Notes under the pieces: model-generated
The model's input: only the letters and a program-made list of their open reading frames with translations
Told to the model about the DNA's origin: nothing
Databases searched by the model: none
Shown here: positions 50,401 to 61,955 of the stretch, one piece after another
Position numbering within the stretch: the first letter of the stretch is position 1
Layout of the letters: the number at the start of each line of letters is the position of its first letter
Translations under genes and position numbers: made by a program
Source: Dioscorea cayenensis subsp. rotundata
Lineage: Eukaryota; Streptophyta; Magnoliopsida; Dioscoreales; Dioscoreaceae
DNA: 64,000 bases
Assembly (NCBI RefSeq): GCF_009730915.1
Contig: NC_052475.1
Span: forward strand, 30,627,016-30,691,015
Direction of reading: 5' to 3'

Positions 50401-52266
50401 AAGTGGTGCACCATTCTGTGTTATTTTCCTCCTCAAACCATGTATTGTAATATGTTTCACTCACAATATACGTAATTGCTAAACTGCTATATGCTGTTTC
50501 TTATGCCTGTTAATGTTATTCTGACAGGAAGTAGTCCCTCCAGTACTGGAGCAATTGCTGGTGGGGTTGCTGCAGGTGCCGCCTTGCTTTTTGCTGCACC
50601 TGCAATTGGGTTTGCATGGTGGCGCCGCCGCAAACCACAAGAACTTTTCTTTGATGTGCCTGGTTAGTGATATTGGCTCATTAGTAAAATTTTCAGGTGG
50701 ACAACATAAGTCATGGGTTGCATTTGTCTTCTACAGCTGAAGAGGATCCAGAAGTTCATCTTGGCCAGTTGAAAAGATTTTCTTTACGAGAACTGCAAGT
50801 TGCTACTGATACTTTTAGCAATAAAAACATCTTGGGCAGAGGTGGTTTTGGAAAGGTGTACAAAGGACGACTTGCAGATGGTTCCTTAGTGGCTGTAAAG
50901 AGACTGAAGGAAGAGCGGACACCTGGTGGTGAGCTTCAATTTCAAACAGAAGTAGAAATGATTAGCATGGCTGTGCATCGAAATCTGCTTCGTCTTCGTG
51001 GTTTTTGCATGACACCCACTGAACGTCTGCTTGTTTATCCCTACATGGCTAATGGAAGTGTTGCATCATGCCTGAGAGGTACCCATTTCCCTCATTATAA
51101 CTGTAGCAGGAAGAATCATACCTTAAAAACTGTGGGGTCATTTATCTATTTTTAGAACTTATTCTCAACTAGCAACTAGTATTTCTCAATTTTTCATTTC
51201 AGGAGAAATTAATTTTCTTGGGTAGTAAGTTTGCTTTCTCATGTATGTTTATTAATGCTTTTGTTGATCTTCCCCTAGAGCGTCCTCCATCTGAACCACC
51301 TCTTGACTGGTCAACTCGAAGAAGAATTGCATTAGGGTCTGCAAGGGGGCTATCTTACTTGCACGATCATTGTGATCCAAAGATCATTCATCGAGATGTC
51401 AAAGCTGCTAACATTTTATTAGATGAGGAATTTGAGGCAGTCGTTGGGGACTTTGGTCTGGCCAAACTTATGGACTACAAGGATACCCATGTGACAACGG
51501 CTGTCCGAGGAACAATTGGGCACATTGCGCCAGAGTATCTATCCACAGGAAAATCTTCAGAGAAGACTGATGTTTTTGGCTATGGAATCATGCTTCTGGA
51601 GCTGATTACTGGACAACGAGCATTTGATCTTGCTCGGCTTGCAAATGATGATGATGTCATGTTGCTTGATTGGGTAAGCATCATTTTCTTAGAATACTCT
51701 TTCCTGCATCATTTCATTATATAACTAGGCATGGTTATAATAAAAGCGCCAAACTAAGACGAAGTTTAACAGCTGTTTAGTCCTGCTTGCAGTCTTTGTG
51801 ATATGGTGTGTAATGTGTACATTTTTCTTACTTGGTGTCCAATGTTTGTGGGGATCCATCCATGAGTTGTCAGAATATTCAGAAGGAAGACTTTTTTTGG
51901 GCATTGTCAAATTCCTTTTTCCGCTTAATTTAATCTACTTGCTCTTCTCAGGTGAAAGGACTTCTCAAAGAGAAAAGGTTAGAAATGTTGGTTGATCCAG
52001 ATCTACAGGATAACTACGTAGAAGCTGAGGTTGAATCACTCATCCAAGTGGCCCTACTTTGCACCCAGGGCTCCCCAATGGAACGGCCAAAAATGTCTGA
52101 GGTGGTGAGGATGCTTGAAGGAGATGGTCTCGCAGAGCGATGGGAGGAATGGCAAAAGGTAGAAGTGGTTCGCCACGAAGTGGAGATGGCCCCACACCGC
52201 AGCTCCGAATGGATCCTAGATTCAACAGATAACCTCCATGCAGTTGAATTGTCAGGGCCAAGATGA
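47244..52266 (+). CDS. SERK: SERK-type LRR receptor kinase (SERK1/2-like)
   Basis: Complete gene with the classical eleven exons: 47244-47334, 48232-48364, 48462-48533, 49265-49408, 49738-49809, 49924-49995, 50076-50188, 50528-50662, 50737-51078, 51279-51673, 51952-52266; 627 residues. Order: signal peptide (1-30), LRR N-cap with CTWFHVTC, five LRRs on exons of 72 or 144 bp, the Ser-Pro-Pro hinge (PPFSPPPPF, about 205-236), one membrane segment (about 240-263), kinase with GRGGFG (311-316), Lys332, HRD (429-431, RD type) and DFG (448-450), and the tail ending [11 protein letters not shown], a SERK1/2 mark. SERKs are plasma-membrane co-receptors for brassinosteroid, peptide-hormone and immune receptors and act in embryogenesis and male fertility. 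All key residues are present. Start ATG 47244 is the first in frame; 47265 and 47268 are alternatives. Intron 1 carries a long (TTA)n tract. Confidence 0.97.
47391..47456. repeat. (TTA)n microsatellite in SERK intron 1
   Basis: About 22 perfect ATT units starting 57 bp after the exon 1 donor; likely length-polymorphic. Confidence 0.95.
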
Positions 52267-53029
52267 TCTCTTGCCCACAAGAAAGTTGCAGAAAAAGGAG
52301 CTTATGTCCACCCTTTTTATTAACCTCTGCAAGTTTGCAATCTGCAAAGCTCGATGTTTATCCGAAGTGGATCCACAGTGGTGCGTATTAATGCATGGGC
52401 ACGTTGTGTCATCGGCAGGAAATTTATTGATGTTGTATAATGATTAGTGGTGGTGGTGTTGTCGTTGTTATTGTTATTGTTATTATTATTATTTTTTATT
52501 TCATGGCGTGTTGCAGCTGCTTTCTTGGTGTACGCAAAAATTGCAGGCTTTGCAAGAAGGCATCTTATTTTCAGTTTATGCTGCATGGAAAAAAAAATGT
52601 TTGTGTTGACAGAGTAAGGAGAACAGTGTGTGACATCTTCCATGAAACTAACAAGTTGTTCATACCTGTAATAAACTGTAACATTGTTGTATTGTTCTAT
52701 TTCAGGTTCAACATGTCTTTTATCTCAATTAAACTGGCATGAATAATGTACTTGATCAGAGAACTAGGTTTCTATCGAATTTTGAATTGAATGTTGTTAA
52801 TCAGTGTTGAAAAGTTGACAAATTTAAAGGATCAGTTATTTTAGTTACACAGGTTATCCAATACATGTTGAAGAACATATATTCTCTTTGAAAGAAATGG
52901 ATCATCCCTGAGACTGAGCCGTATCCAAAATTCGACTTTATTGTTGATCTGGACAAAATGATATTTACATAAAGAAATGACAAAGTAATGACAAAGCACT
53001 TGAGTAAAAATCTACTCACATTTCCGATT
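52267..53029. other. SERK 3'UTR and convergent spacer
   Basis: The SERK transcript probably ends between 52680 and 52740 (AATAAACTGT, then AATTAAAC). The rest is the 3' flank of the ABC1K pseudogene, which points the other way. Confidence 0.5.
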
Positions 53030-56000
53030 GTTTTTCTTGTATCAGTGGCTCTTTGGAATGCTCTCTCAGACTCCTAAGTTCACACCCAGGCCTAAGATCA
53101 CCTTGCTCCCGCAAGAGGATGTAAATGCAGCTAAGGTACAACCATGATGCGAGATGATGAAGATTGTTAGACTAAGACATTACCACTCACTGAGCAATTT
53201 CAGCAAGCTTTTCAACTCTGTCAAGCTGTCCAAATAGATTGTAAAATGAGCGTGACTGTTGATCTAATCTTGATGAATGTCCTGTATGATAAAATAATTA
53301 ACAGATAATGGCAAATCCTGGCATTCAATTAATTAACATGCAGGTCCAACAGAAGAGCAGAAGGGTTGCCTTCACAACAACTTAGTAACCGGCCTTTTGA
53401 AATCTAAGTAATTCAGAGGCATAGCTGCAAAACAGTCATATAATCTTTCCATTAGATATTGAAGATCCAAAGAATGAGTAATCAGCATGAGAAGGTATAT
53501 AAAAGACTTCAGAACCAGACTCACAGTTTGGCAATCTCAGTGATGTCAAATCTTAGGTTAAAGACCTTGCCTATCCCGTCCAATACTACCCAGACAAAAA
53601 TTTACTTTTACGTAGAGTCTTCTTTTAAGGGGATACAAATATGAAACTAGTGATTTATTTGGTATTTCAATTAGAAACCTGAAAATGCCTTAACAACAAA
53701 TCAATGTGACTGTGGCAGGGAGTCGAAAAGGATGATCTGTGGCAATTGCCAAAAGGTCTTCCCTGTTACACTAGTTCATAATCATCACAACTATCGATAT
53801 TTTATATCTATTCTAAATTAGCACAGGGGAAAAAAAAACTAAACACACTACCTATTGCAGCTAATCGTTGCTTTTTTCTTCTCAAATCTTTCTTCTTTGC
53901 TTAGTTGCTTCTTAAAACCAAAGTTCACTAGTTACCATTTCCCTCTCTCTCCATTGTGCTGCAAGATGTTCTTTGAAGCTGCCGATGATATTGTTCCATA
54001 GGTTAACAAACACAGAAACTGAGACAGGGTAAAGAAGTATAAATGAAAATTCAGTTCTTGCTTTCTCACCTATTAACAAAGAACAAAGCAGTCATTCTCA
54101 CAGCTGTCATATCTCCAGAAGGAACAAGGACACCCATCTGGATCATTGCTTAAAACACCTACATGTAAGACTGATCAGTGGGTGCACATCTTCCCAATTT
54201 CAAACCATCAATAATAATACATCTTAATTATCTAGCATGTGACAGAACATAGCAACAAGATGATGAATCAGAGGACACTCAGTCATAAGTAGTTGATGGC
54301 AGAAATAAACCAACGTTGTCTGGATTTTTCTCATAAACACCTTATAATGTTTCAAGCATATTGGGACAGCAAAATTGCTATCAATGGATGGCGTGAAGTT
54401 GAATAACAAAAAATCAAGTAGATAGATAGATCAAATAACCAATAAGTTAAATGCAGCAGAGATAAAAGAACCAACCTCCCCATCATTCCAAAGTCATAGA
54501 AGATCAGCCTCCCACCACTGACATCATCCACAGCAATATTTCCAGGATGCTGCAGCACAATAAATGAAGCTAAGAAAATTTATAAGCCACCTGCTACAAA
54601 TTGCTCTCAAATACACAGCCTAAAAGTTGGTCACTTCCTCATTTAACTTCTCCAAAGCAGCAATGTTTCAAATTACAATATACGATCACTTTGTGGGCTA
54701 TTGCCCAATACTTTAGCGTCAGTTGAACAGTTTTCTGTTTGTCCATTTTAAGTGCAAATGCACTTGAGCTGGTGGCTGAAATAAATCCTACAGTCAAGAT
54801 AGAAACCTTTCAAAATCTTCAAATAGAGACAAGAAAATTTAAATTCATTTATGCATTACAGATTAAACAACTTGTGTTGATAATATAATATCTAACACAA
54901 ACCTTTAAAAGGATAAATAGTAAACCCTATATAAACTGATAGCCCATGAAGTGGTTCTGAAAAGGCTTTGCATGTATCTTATAATCTTACAGCAGTCAAT
55001 ACAAAATTTCCGTCTTTAGTACCTTTCTATATTTTATTAAAAAAGTGAATGCCATGATTTAAAATCTTGATTCATCTTAAAAAAATGTAGAAAAATAACT
55101 CACCGAGTTAACATGAAAAAAACCATGAGATAAAATTTGCTCCAGGTAGGATTCTACACAGCATACCGACCCAACCGACCCAGTCAATGATGTGAAAATC
55201 AAACTTGGATTAGCCATCAACTACTTAGACTAGAACCAAGCAATCATAGGCAGCTATTGAAGCGGTTACACGATATACATGAATCTATATAATCCCACAG
55301 AGAAACACAGTATCATGTTATCACTACCTCTGGCGATCAACACCCAACTGGTCTAATTGTTTTATCCTGTTTTATTCCAGGAACAAACACCATAGTAAAA
55401 ATGTATGTCCACACAAATAGCTGTTTTAAAGAAGGGAAGGACAGAGCACTTACTGTACAAGAAAATTTCCTAGGAAACATGCATCTAAACAGAATAGCCA
55501 ATGAACAAGACCAACAAGTGGGGTGATGTACTCCCAGAAGATATTTGGCACCATTGCATAATCCATAATTCCAAAGTTCTTGGAAAATTGTTTGGCATTA
55601 GCTGCTTCTCTGGTGCAATCTATCTCCTAAAGAAAGCAACGGTATTATCAAATCTAAAAGCAGATAAATGCATTTTTTAGTAGTGTTTACAGAAAATCTT
55701 TCTCGAGTGGTTCATTATACTGCCAAGTCTGCCATATGTGCTTTGGGCTCCAAATGGTGCTATCAGTTGAGGTTGGTATTTTTCCAAGTGGTCTAAGTTT
55801 TATTATGTAAAGTAGCAATTTTTATCAAGATAAAGAACAGTTCACCTAATTGGAAAGTAATCATGGGTCTACATATGAGAGTGCATCACACCAGCAAAAA
55901 CAGTGCCTGTGTGCCTCAGCAGTCATGATGCATGGGGAAAAGAGAGGAAAAAAAAAAGAGAACTTAATCATGATGCTTGCCCAATTAGCATTAAAAAATA

Positions 56001-56800
56001 TACATCAACTTTGCTGTATCGACTTTGGAATTAAAAAACCAGAACAGAATATGTTTGGCATATATCAGTCATTATCATTAACTTATCATTTAGAATTGAC
56101 TCAAACTGAAAATTTTTATCATTAAAGTGAATAATGTGGATCAATCACATCAATACTGATTCAATAATGGAACCATAGAGAAACATAACCTGATACACGA
56201 GGCACAATCATCATAAACTGCAACCCAATCTCTCCGACTTAGGATCCACCTTCTGGAGGTATTCAGCTATTACCTGAATATCAGAATGATGAGATAGTTA
56301 TGATGGTCAATGTTTTGCAAAGTGAACTAGCAGCCACTTTGCTCTGGATGCATAATGATTTACAAATATATATATATATATATTCACTGTTTTGCATAAG
56401 ATCAATCCTCAAGTTCTTCAAATCAATGTCAAAAGTTCTTTCAAACCAGGTCTCTACACTTTAATCACAATTTCCTGTCCCTTCAAGCTTGCATGATATA
56501 CCCGACCTGCCAAGAAGCAGATAAAACTGTCTTGATGAAACTAGGAAAGGAAGGCAAAGTTTTTCTTAGAAAAAAAAAAGTGCACAAATCATGTGGCTGA
56601 AAGAGAAAGCTAACCTGAAATTCAGAGAGTTGATCAACATATTCTTGTACAAGAATGTCCACCCTTGTAGAAAATTGCTGCCCAATTTTGATGAAAGTCG
56701 GGCCTAATCTCAAACTCTTTCTTTTAGTCATTTAGCAAGGTCTTTCAGCCTTCCAATTTTTTTCTCCTCTGTCATTTCCCCCTGTACTTATGAACTTATT
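53030..56800 (-). pseudogene. ABC1K8/OSA1-like atypical kinase, pseudogene
   Basis: Many exon remnants appear in order on the minus strand: RLKDLAK near 56750; [20 protein letters not shown] (56720-56640); [13 protein letters not shown] (near 56480); VIAEYLQKVDPKSE (near 56270); EIDCTREAANAKQFSKNF (near 55620); LDQLGVDRQR (near 55340); YLEQILSHGFFH (near 55140); HPGNIAVDDVSGGRLIFYDF (54545-54490); QMGVLVPSGDMTAV (near 54130); KEERFEKKKQRLAA (near 53890); VLDGIGK (near 53590) and SFYNLFGQLDRVEKLAE (near 53230). These match chloroplast ABC1K8/OSA1, which affects lipid and redox balance. Lesions include TAG for Gln after VIKV (near 56457), one-base shifts in that exon and near 56705, TGA for Trp near 56730, loss of bases before DWVAVYDD and a shift after GRYAV. 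It cannot encode a kinase. An open exon at 57515-57273 (MAKCLAIIPHFV) may be its old first exon, but this is unproven. Confidence 0.9.
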
Positions 56801-57528
56801 CATATTACTTGGTATTAAAAAAATAATAATAAAAAAATAACAAATAATGGTGCACCTTATCAATGGCCCAAAATGAGAAGATATGCAAATCAATATCAAA
56901 TGATAAATAAATGCAAACAAGTATGCAAAGCATTTTCAGACAGAATGGAGAATAATCTGTTACACTATTTCACAAATAACAAGCATGCATATATATTATT
57001 AATCATAATCCAAGAGAACATTGTGGCTAGATTCTGAAGTGTATTGGAAATAGAATACTTACTTTCCTTTATGGCCGTGTCATTACTTCAGGGAGCAATT
57101 AATGGTGAGATAATTTATCATTTTCGAAGTGAGTGGGAAGTAGTTTGCAGAACTTGAAAAAGCCAAACATGCAGTTCAAAGATAAAGCAGCAATGCAATG
57201 ATAATTACTTGTGCAATGTCCACAATAAAAGAAGCAACCGACGAAGCAAATAACTTCCAGGTTCTCACAGATTCACAATATCATCAAGCTCCCACCCGTC
57301 GATCCAATCCCACCAAAGTGCGCCTCAAAACCATCATTCTCATTCCCCAGCTCCATTTCATTGCCCAAACCCCTGGCATTGCCATTCCAAGCATACTCGC
57401 CCAGGGAGAGAACGGCAATGGCACCGAGGACGGAGGAAGGAGATTGGGTGGGAACAGGGCGGTTTAAGAGGACCACATGGACAAAATGGGGGATAATTGC
57501 CAGACATTTCGCCATTAGAGCTACTGTT

Positions 57529-57578
<50 letters not shown>

Positions 57579-58134
57579 GAAGAGGAGGATGCCAGACGTA
57601 GCAAAGAAGTTCTTAGTGCAAGACACAGCTCTCTATTTTGTTTACACAGTCCATGAGATTTTGCATATACACCCGCATAAAATTTGTAATTGCATGTAAA
57701 GACTTACAAATTTGCACTCTGTGATCTATATCAAACCACAGTTTAAGTAACATCACTAATAAATCAAAATCTTTGGCATAGATGTTACTCTCAAAGAGAG
57801 AGAAATATAATTAGCCTATCAATATCTCGCTGAATCAACAGTAAACAGTTTTCCTAATCTGATAATCCTGTGGAGATTTTCTTTTACCGAAGAGTATGGC
57901 AAGTAAAAGCTGAAATTTGTTGACTTGCAGTTCATCATTTGCTTGTTCATCCCAGCACCAGTTCTCACTAAACAAAGGAGGAATCTGAATTGCAAAATCT
58001 GCCATAGATTTGAATTGGAAAATCAGATATGCTTTTAACCATAGCTCAATTGATAAATTTTTAGCACCTTAACACTGAGTGAAATATGAGTATCTTGGTG
58101 TTTCTTGTGCAGCTTCAATTCCCGTCTAAGAATA
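56801..58134. other. Former 5' part of the ABC1K pseudogene and CAF 3' flank
   Basis: Contains the possible old first exon (57515-57273, minus) preceded by an (AG)n tract, and the 3'UTR of the CRM-domain gene towards 58134. Nothing else is supported. Confidence 0.4.
57531..57574. repeat. (AG)22 microsatellite
   Basis: Perfect dinucleotide tract; CT-rich on the minus strand, 16 bp upstream of the possible ATG at 57515, a common place for CT tracts in plant leaders. Confidence 0.95.
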
Positions 58135-60662
58135 TCATTCACTATCTGTACTTTGATCTGGTTCACTACCATCTGATGTGTGAGAGAATTGGTTATCATC
58201 TGAGCTTTGATCAGGAGAACAGTTGCTGTTGTCTGCATCAACATCAGATTCAGCAATTTGGGGGAATGATTTTACTTCCGAGTTTTCTTGTGTTGCACTG
58301 CTGTAGTTCTTTCCCCTCCAAACCACAATCTGCTCCTTGTCAAAGGTCACAGGAACGCACGGCACCAAGTCCTGCAATAATATGTGCATAAGCGAAACTC
58401 AGAAAACACATGTAAAAGAAGTAGAATCATTCTTCATGAAGTTCCTAACTAGAGAAGAAGTTTGCTTAAATAGTGAGATTACGAAGCCACACACAAAATA
58501 TTTTCCGCAAAAATTCTCAACCAAAAAATCATGGAGACTAAGTTCCTGTATAGGATGTAAGATCACAAGTTAATCATAACTAAAGATTATATACATCTAT
58601 ACATATAAGCAAACATACATAATTTAGATTTCAGAGCTTCAAAGGCAAAAAGAATTCATGTCTAAAGATTCTCAACAATGATATCACTGTCTAAGGATTG
58701 ATATCTTCGTGTATATGACTTAAAACAAGAGACAGGAACCTTGGCCAGTTGAGATTAATAACCCAATTGAGGTAGAGAAACATGCGCTGTAGTATCCATA
58801 TTTCTAACGAAAGCTTTCAGCACTTCAAATTGCAACTCCAGTCCTATGCATTAAGAACGAGATGGATAGCTAACATAATAATATATTTAAAGAAAATCAT
58901 GAGAAAGTTTTTCCAACAAAAGAAAATCTTAATTCAATGGTGTTAACAGTTAAATAAAAAAAATACAAGTTTCCATCAGTTTACATGTGATTCGTCCAAA
59001 GGGCATGATATCAAAATGGAAAAAGTGAAATACATTACTCACATGTTTCAAAATCTTAACATAAGTTGTCAGTCACAAAAAAACTTCAGTCTTGATATGC
59101 ATAATAAAGCATTTAATTGGCATTTGGCTTTAGAAAAGCAAGAGTATCACCAACAAAGTTTATATGTAGACCCCATAAATAGATGAAAAATCAAACACAT
59201 ACCCTAAGCTTAACACCAATTTTCTTGTAATCACTCTTTGGCAGGCCTTTGCAGTCTATACGAACTAGCTCATCAGTTAGAAAAGCATCTCGCACCATTG
59301 GCACAAGACTGGCATAGTAACCGTTCTTAGCTACAAAAGAGATAACTCAAATGAAAGACAATATGCATAACAGATACACTAAAAATTACCAAACAAAATA
59401 CAAACACGGATTACCCAGTTTTGTCAAAGCAGGAATAGCAAGTCCTCTCTTCCTCATTTCCTTAGTTTCTTCAACAGTTAATCCATCAATCACTGTTTTA
59501 ATCAACCTTGGATAAACTGGTTCATGAGGTTTCCATAACATCAATGGAATTACAGGCCTTTTCTTGGGATTATAATGTCTTCCTCGGTACAATATGATCT
59601 GACCACCATGTCTGTGGATAATTAAACCTTCAGTTTTTTCCTGAAAACATAAACAAGAAATCATCAGATCAATTCTGCTTAAACATTACATCAGATACTC
59701 AATAAAGACAAGGAGAAATACCTCAAGCTGAGTGCAGACATTCTTCATGTCAACAGTAGGTACACCAAGACACTTTATCCGAACGGCCTCAGAATGCTTC
59801 CAGTTATTGTGAATATCATTCAACATGTTATGGGTTAGTCCATCTCTCCCTATAACATACAGCACCTTATAAATGATTGTCCTAAGATAATAAAGATTTT
59901 TTTTTTCCCAATACATTTAAACTTCCAATTTATACTCTTCATTCATTCATGCTGTCTTTCCATTTCCCTCTATGTTTCCGCAATCTAAACACGCACTAGG
60001 AACATGAAAAGCAAATGGGTTTTAAAGAAAACACTCCTTTTAGTACAAATTCACTAAGAAAAAAGAACAACATTTAAAGCAAACCCCAAATTTTTCAATG
60101 AATTCATCTGAACGGAAAGGAAATTACCCAAATTGACTTGGCGCTTGGTCTTGTGCTTCTGGCACTTATCAATCAAGAAGCTCCGCTCCGCCAGCGTAAG
60201 CGGTTCTCCAAGAATCCTCTCCCTCCTTTCCTTCACCTCCTCCTCATCCACCTCCGGCACGCCCTCATCAACAGAATGCACAGTGGGGTCAACGGCGGGG
60301 GCACAGACGCCAGTCCAGGTGCGGTCAAGAGCACCAGGGCCAAAAGGCGAGTACTTGGGTTCCCGCAACCCAATAGGCTTCGTCAAGTGGTTGCTCTCCG
60401 TGTAACTGAACCGGAAGTCGAATGGCAAGTCGGAATGCACCGGCTTCCGGCCAGCGAGATCCAGGGAGGATGGCGGCTTGTACGGGGGCTTCTTCTTCTT
60501 CTTCTTCTTCTTCCAACCTGAATCCGCCGGCGAGCTAGGGTTTGGATCGGAGGGCACAAGGGAGGGTGGGGGAATGAAGCCGTAGCGATCCCGGAGATAA
60601 GACGACAGGAAACGCCTCGCCGGGGAAACGAATTCGTGGCGGGAAACGGATTTGAATATCAT
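58135..60662 (-). CDS. CRM-domain intron-splicing factor, CAF family, probably mitochondrial
   Basis: Five exons on the minus strand: 60662-60128, 59849-59722, 59640-59415, 59330-59203, 58371-58135; phases close to 417 residues. The first residues (MIFKSVSRHEFVSPARRFLS) are basic and Ser/Arg-rich, as in a mitochondrial presequence. A poly-Lys run and RFSYTESN follow, then KPIGLREPKYSPFGPG, a CAF signature. Two CRM domains come next: about 150-245 (GEPLTLAERSFLIDKC to GQIILYRGRHY) and about 275-365 (LTVEETKEMRKRG, AKNGYYASLVPMVRDAF to QIVVWRGKNY). CRM domains bind group II introns; chloroplast CAFs work with CRS2, while the short mitochondrial type (Arabidopsis mCSF1, At4g31010) is needed for many mitochondrial introns. 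Length and targeting favour the latter. The C-terminal tail is Ser/Asp-rich. The start is 180 bp from that of the divergent mTERF gene. Confidence 0.93.
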
Positions 60663-60842
60663 GAGGCCCGAGCCCGAACCCGACGAATAGCTTCTCCTCG
60701 GCGAGCAGTCAAGTCAAAATGAGGAGAAGAAGCTTATATAATTAAAGGTATGGCAATGGTTAACGGGTCGGATCTATTATACTAAACCCGAATCCGACCT
60801 GTTTATAACCCTAACACGTGTGAGAGAATCCGTTAAGCTGTG
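60663..60842. promoter_or_regulatory. Short bidirectional promoter between CAF-like and mTERF genes
   Basis: Only 180 bp separate the two start codons. It holds a telo-box AACCCTAA at 60807-60814 directly joined to a G-box CACGTG (60815-60820), a GGCCC element near the CAF start (60666-60670) and a TATATAA run at 60736-60742. Telo-box plus GGCCC (site II-like) elements are common at nuclear genes for organelle proteins. Confidence 0.6.
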
Positions 60843-61955
60843 ATGTTTCCCAAGCTCTCGTTCCGGCGCGGCTTCGCCGCCGCGACGGCGGCGGCGGAAG
60901 CGAAAGCGAAAGCTAAAGCTCGAAACACTAATTTCATGGCGGAATACCTCGTCTCCACCCTCGGGTTCTCCACAGTGGAAGCGGCGAAGGCCTCCAAATC
61001 TATCTCCCACCTGAAATCCCCTCAAAGACCCGATTCCATTGTTTCATTTTTCAAATCTCATGGTTTCGATCAATCCCAGATCAAAAAGCTCGTGTCTTGG
61101 CATCCCCGTTGGCTCTGCTTTGATCTCCACAAAACCCTAACCCCAAAGTTCCAGGCGTTCAAGGACTTCGGCTTCTCCGATGGCGATATCGTTCACCTCA
61201 TTACGTCCAACCCTGGAGCTCTCCACCTCAGCCTAGAGGGCAATCTACTTCCGAAGTTGAAGTTTTGGAGGGATTTCTTGGGTTCTGGGGAGTATCTGAT
61301 GACGCTGGTGAAGCGAGGGAACTGGATGATGACGACGAGCTTGACGAATGTGGTGATTCCCAATCTCACCTTTCTTCGAGAATGTGGCGTCTCCGACGAG
61401 CGTATCGTCATGGTTGTCTGCAAAACTCCAAGGTTCATCTTGCAGAAGAGGGAGAAGCTGGAGACGGCTGTGGAGCTCGTTGATTGCACCGGCGTACCCC
61501 GGAGGTCAGGGTTGTTCCTATGGGCTATCTGGGCTGTGTACTTAGCTGGAAAAGCCAAGTTCTATGCGAAGCTTGAGATGATGAAGAGCTTTGGATGGTC
61601 AGAAGCTGATTTCTTCATGGCATTCCGTAGGGCTCCGGTTTTCATTCTGGTTTCAGAGAAGATGGTGAGGGAAAAGATGAAGTTTTTATTAAAGGATGTG
61701 GGTTGTGAGAGTTCCTACGTTGTTGAGCATCCTGATCTCTTGATGTATAGTTTGGAGAAGAGGTTGCTTCCTCGGTATAGAGTAGTGGAGATTCTCAAGT
61801 CCAGAGGATTGCGCAGGAGAGACTATGACTTCCGGACGGTAATGTGCCGGTCGGAGAAGTATTTCTTGGAGAAGATTGTGTTGCGGAACATTGATAAAGT
61901 CCCTGAGCTTCACCAAGTGTACAATTGTGGAATCTGTTCTGGATTTGCTGTTTGA
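60843..61955 (+). CDS. mTERF family protein, organelle-targeted
   Basis: Intronless, 370 residues, from ATG 60843. The N-terminus (MFPKLSFRRGFAAATAAAEA) is basic, Ala-rich and lacks acids at first, as in a mitochondrial presequence. Repeated ~30-residue mTERF helices follow, each with a hydrophobic Pro-containing core: SFFKSHGFDQSQIKKLVSWH, AFKDFGFSDGDIVHLITSNP, FLRECGVSDERIVMVVCKTP, MMKSFGWSEADFFMAFRRAP and CESSYVVEHPDLLMYSLEKR. The C-terminal end, LHQVYNCGICSGFAV, is short. Plant mTERFs bind organelle DNA or RNA and act in transcription, termination or intron splicing. This is a member of the large intronless mitochondrial clade; its target is unknown. No disruption seen. Confidence 0.93.
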   Translation: MFPKLSFRRGFAAATAAAEAKAKAKARNTNFMAEYLVSTLGFSTVEAAKASKSISHLKSPQRPDSIVSFFKSHGFDQSQIKKLVSWHPRWLCFDLHKTLTPKFQAFKDFGFSDGDIVHLITSNPGALHLSLEGNLLPKLKFWRDFLGSGEYLMTLVKRGNWMMTTSLTNVVIPNLTFLRECGVSDERIVMVVCKTPRFILQKREKLETAVELVDCTGVPRRSGLFLWAIWAVYLAGKAKFYAKLEMMKSFGWSEADFFMAFRRAPVFILVSEKMVREKMKFLLKDVGCESSYVVEHPDLLMYSLEKRLLPRYRVVEILKSRGLRRRDYDFRTVMCRSEKYFLEKIVLRNIDKVPELHQVYNCGICSGFAV

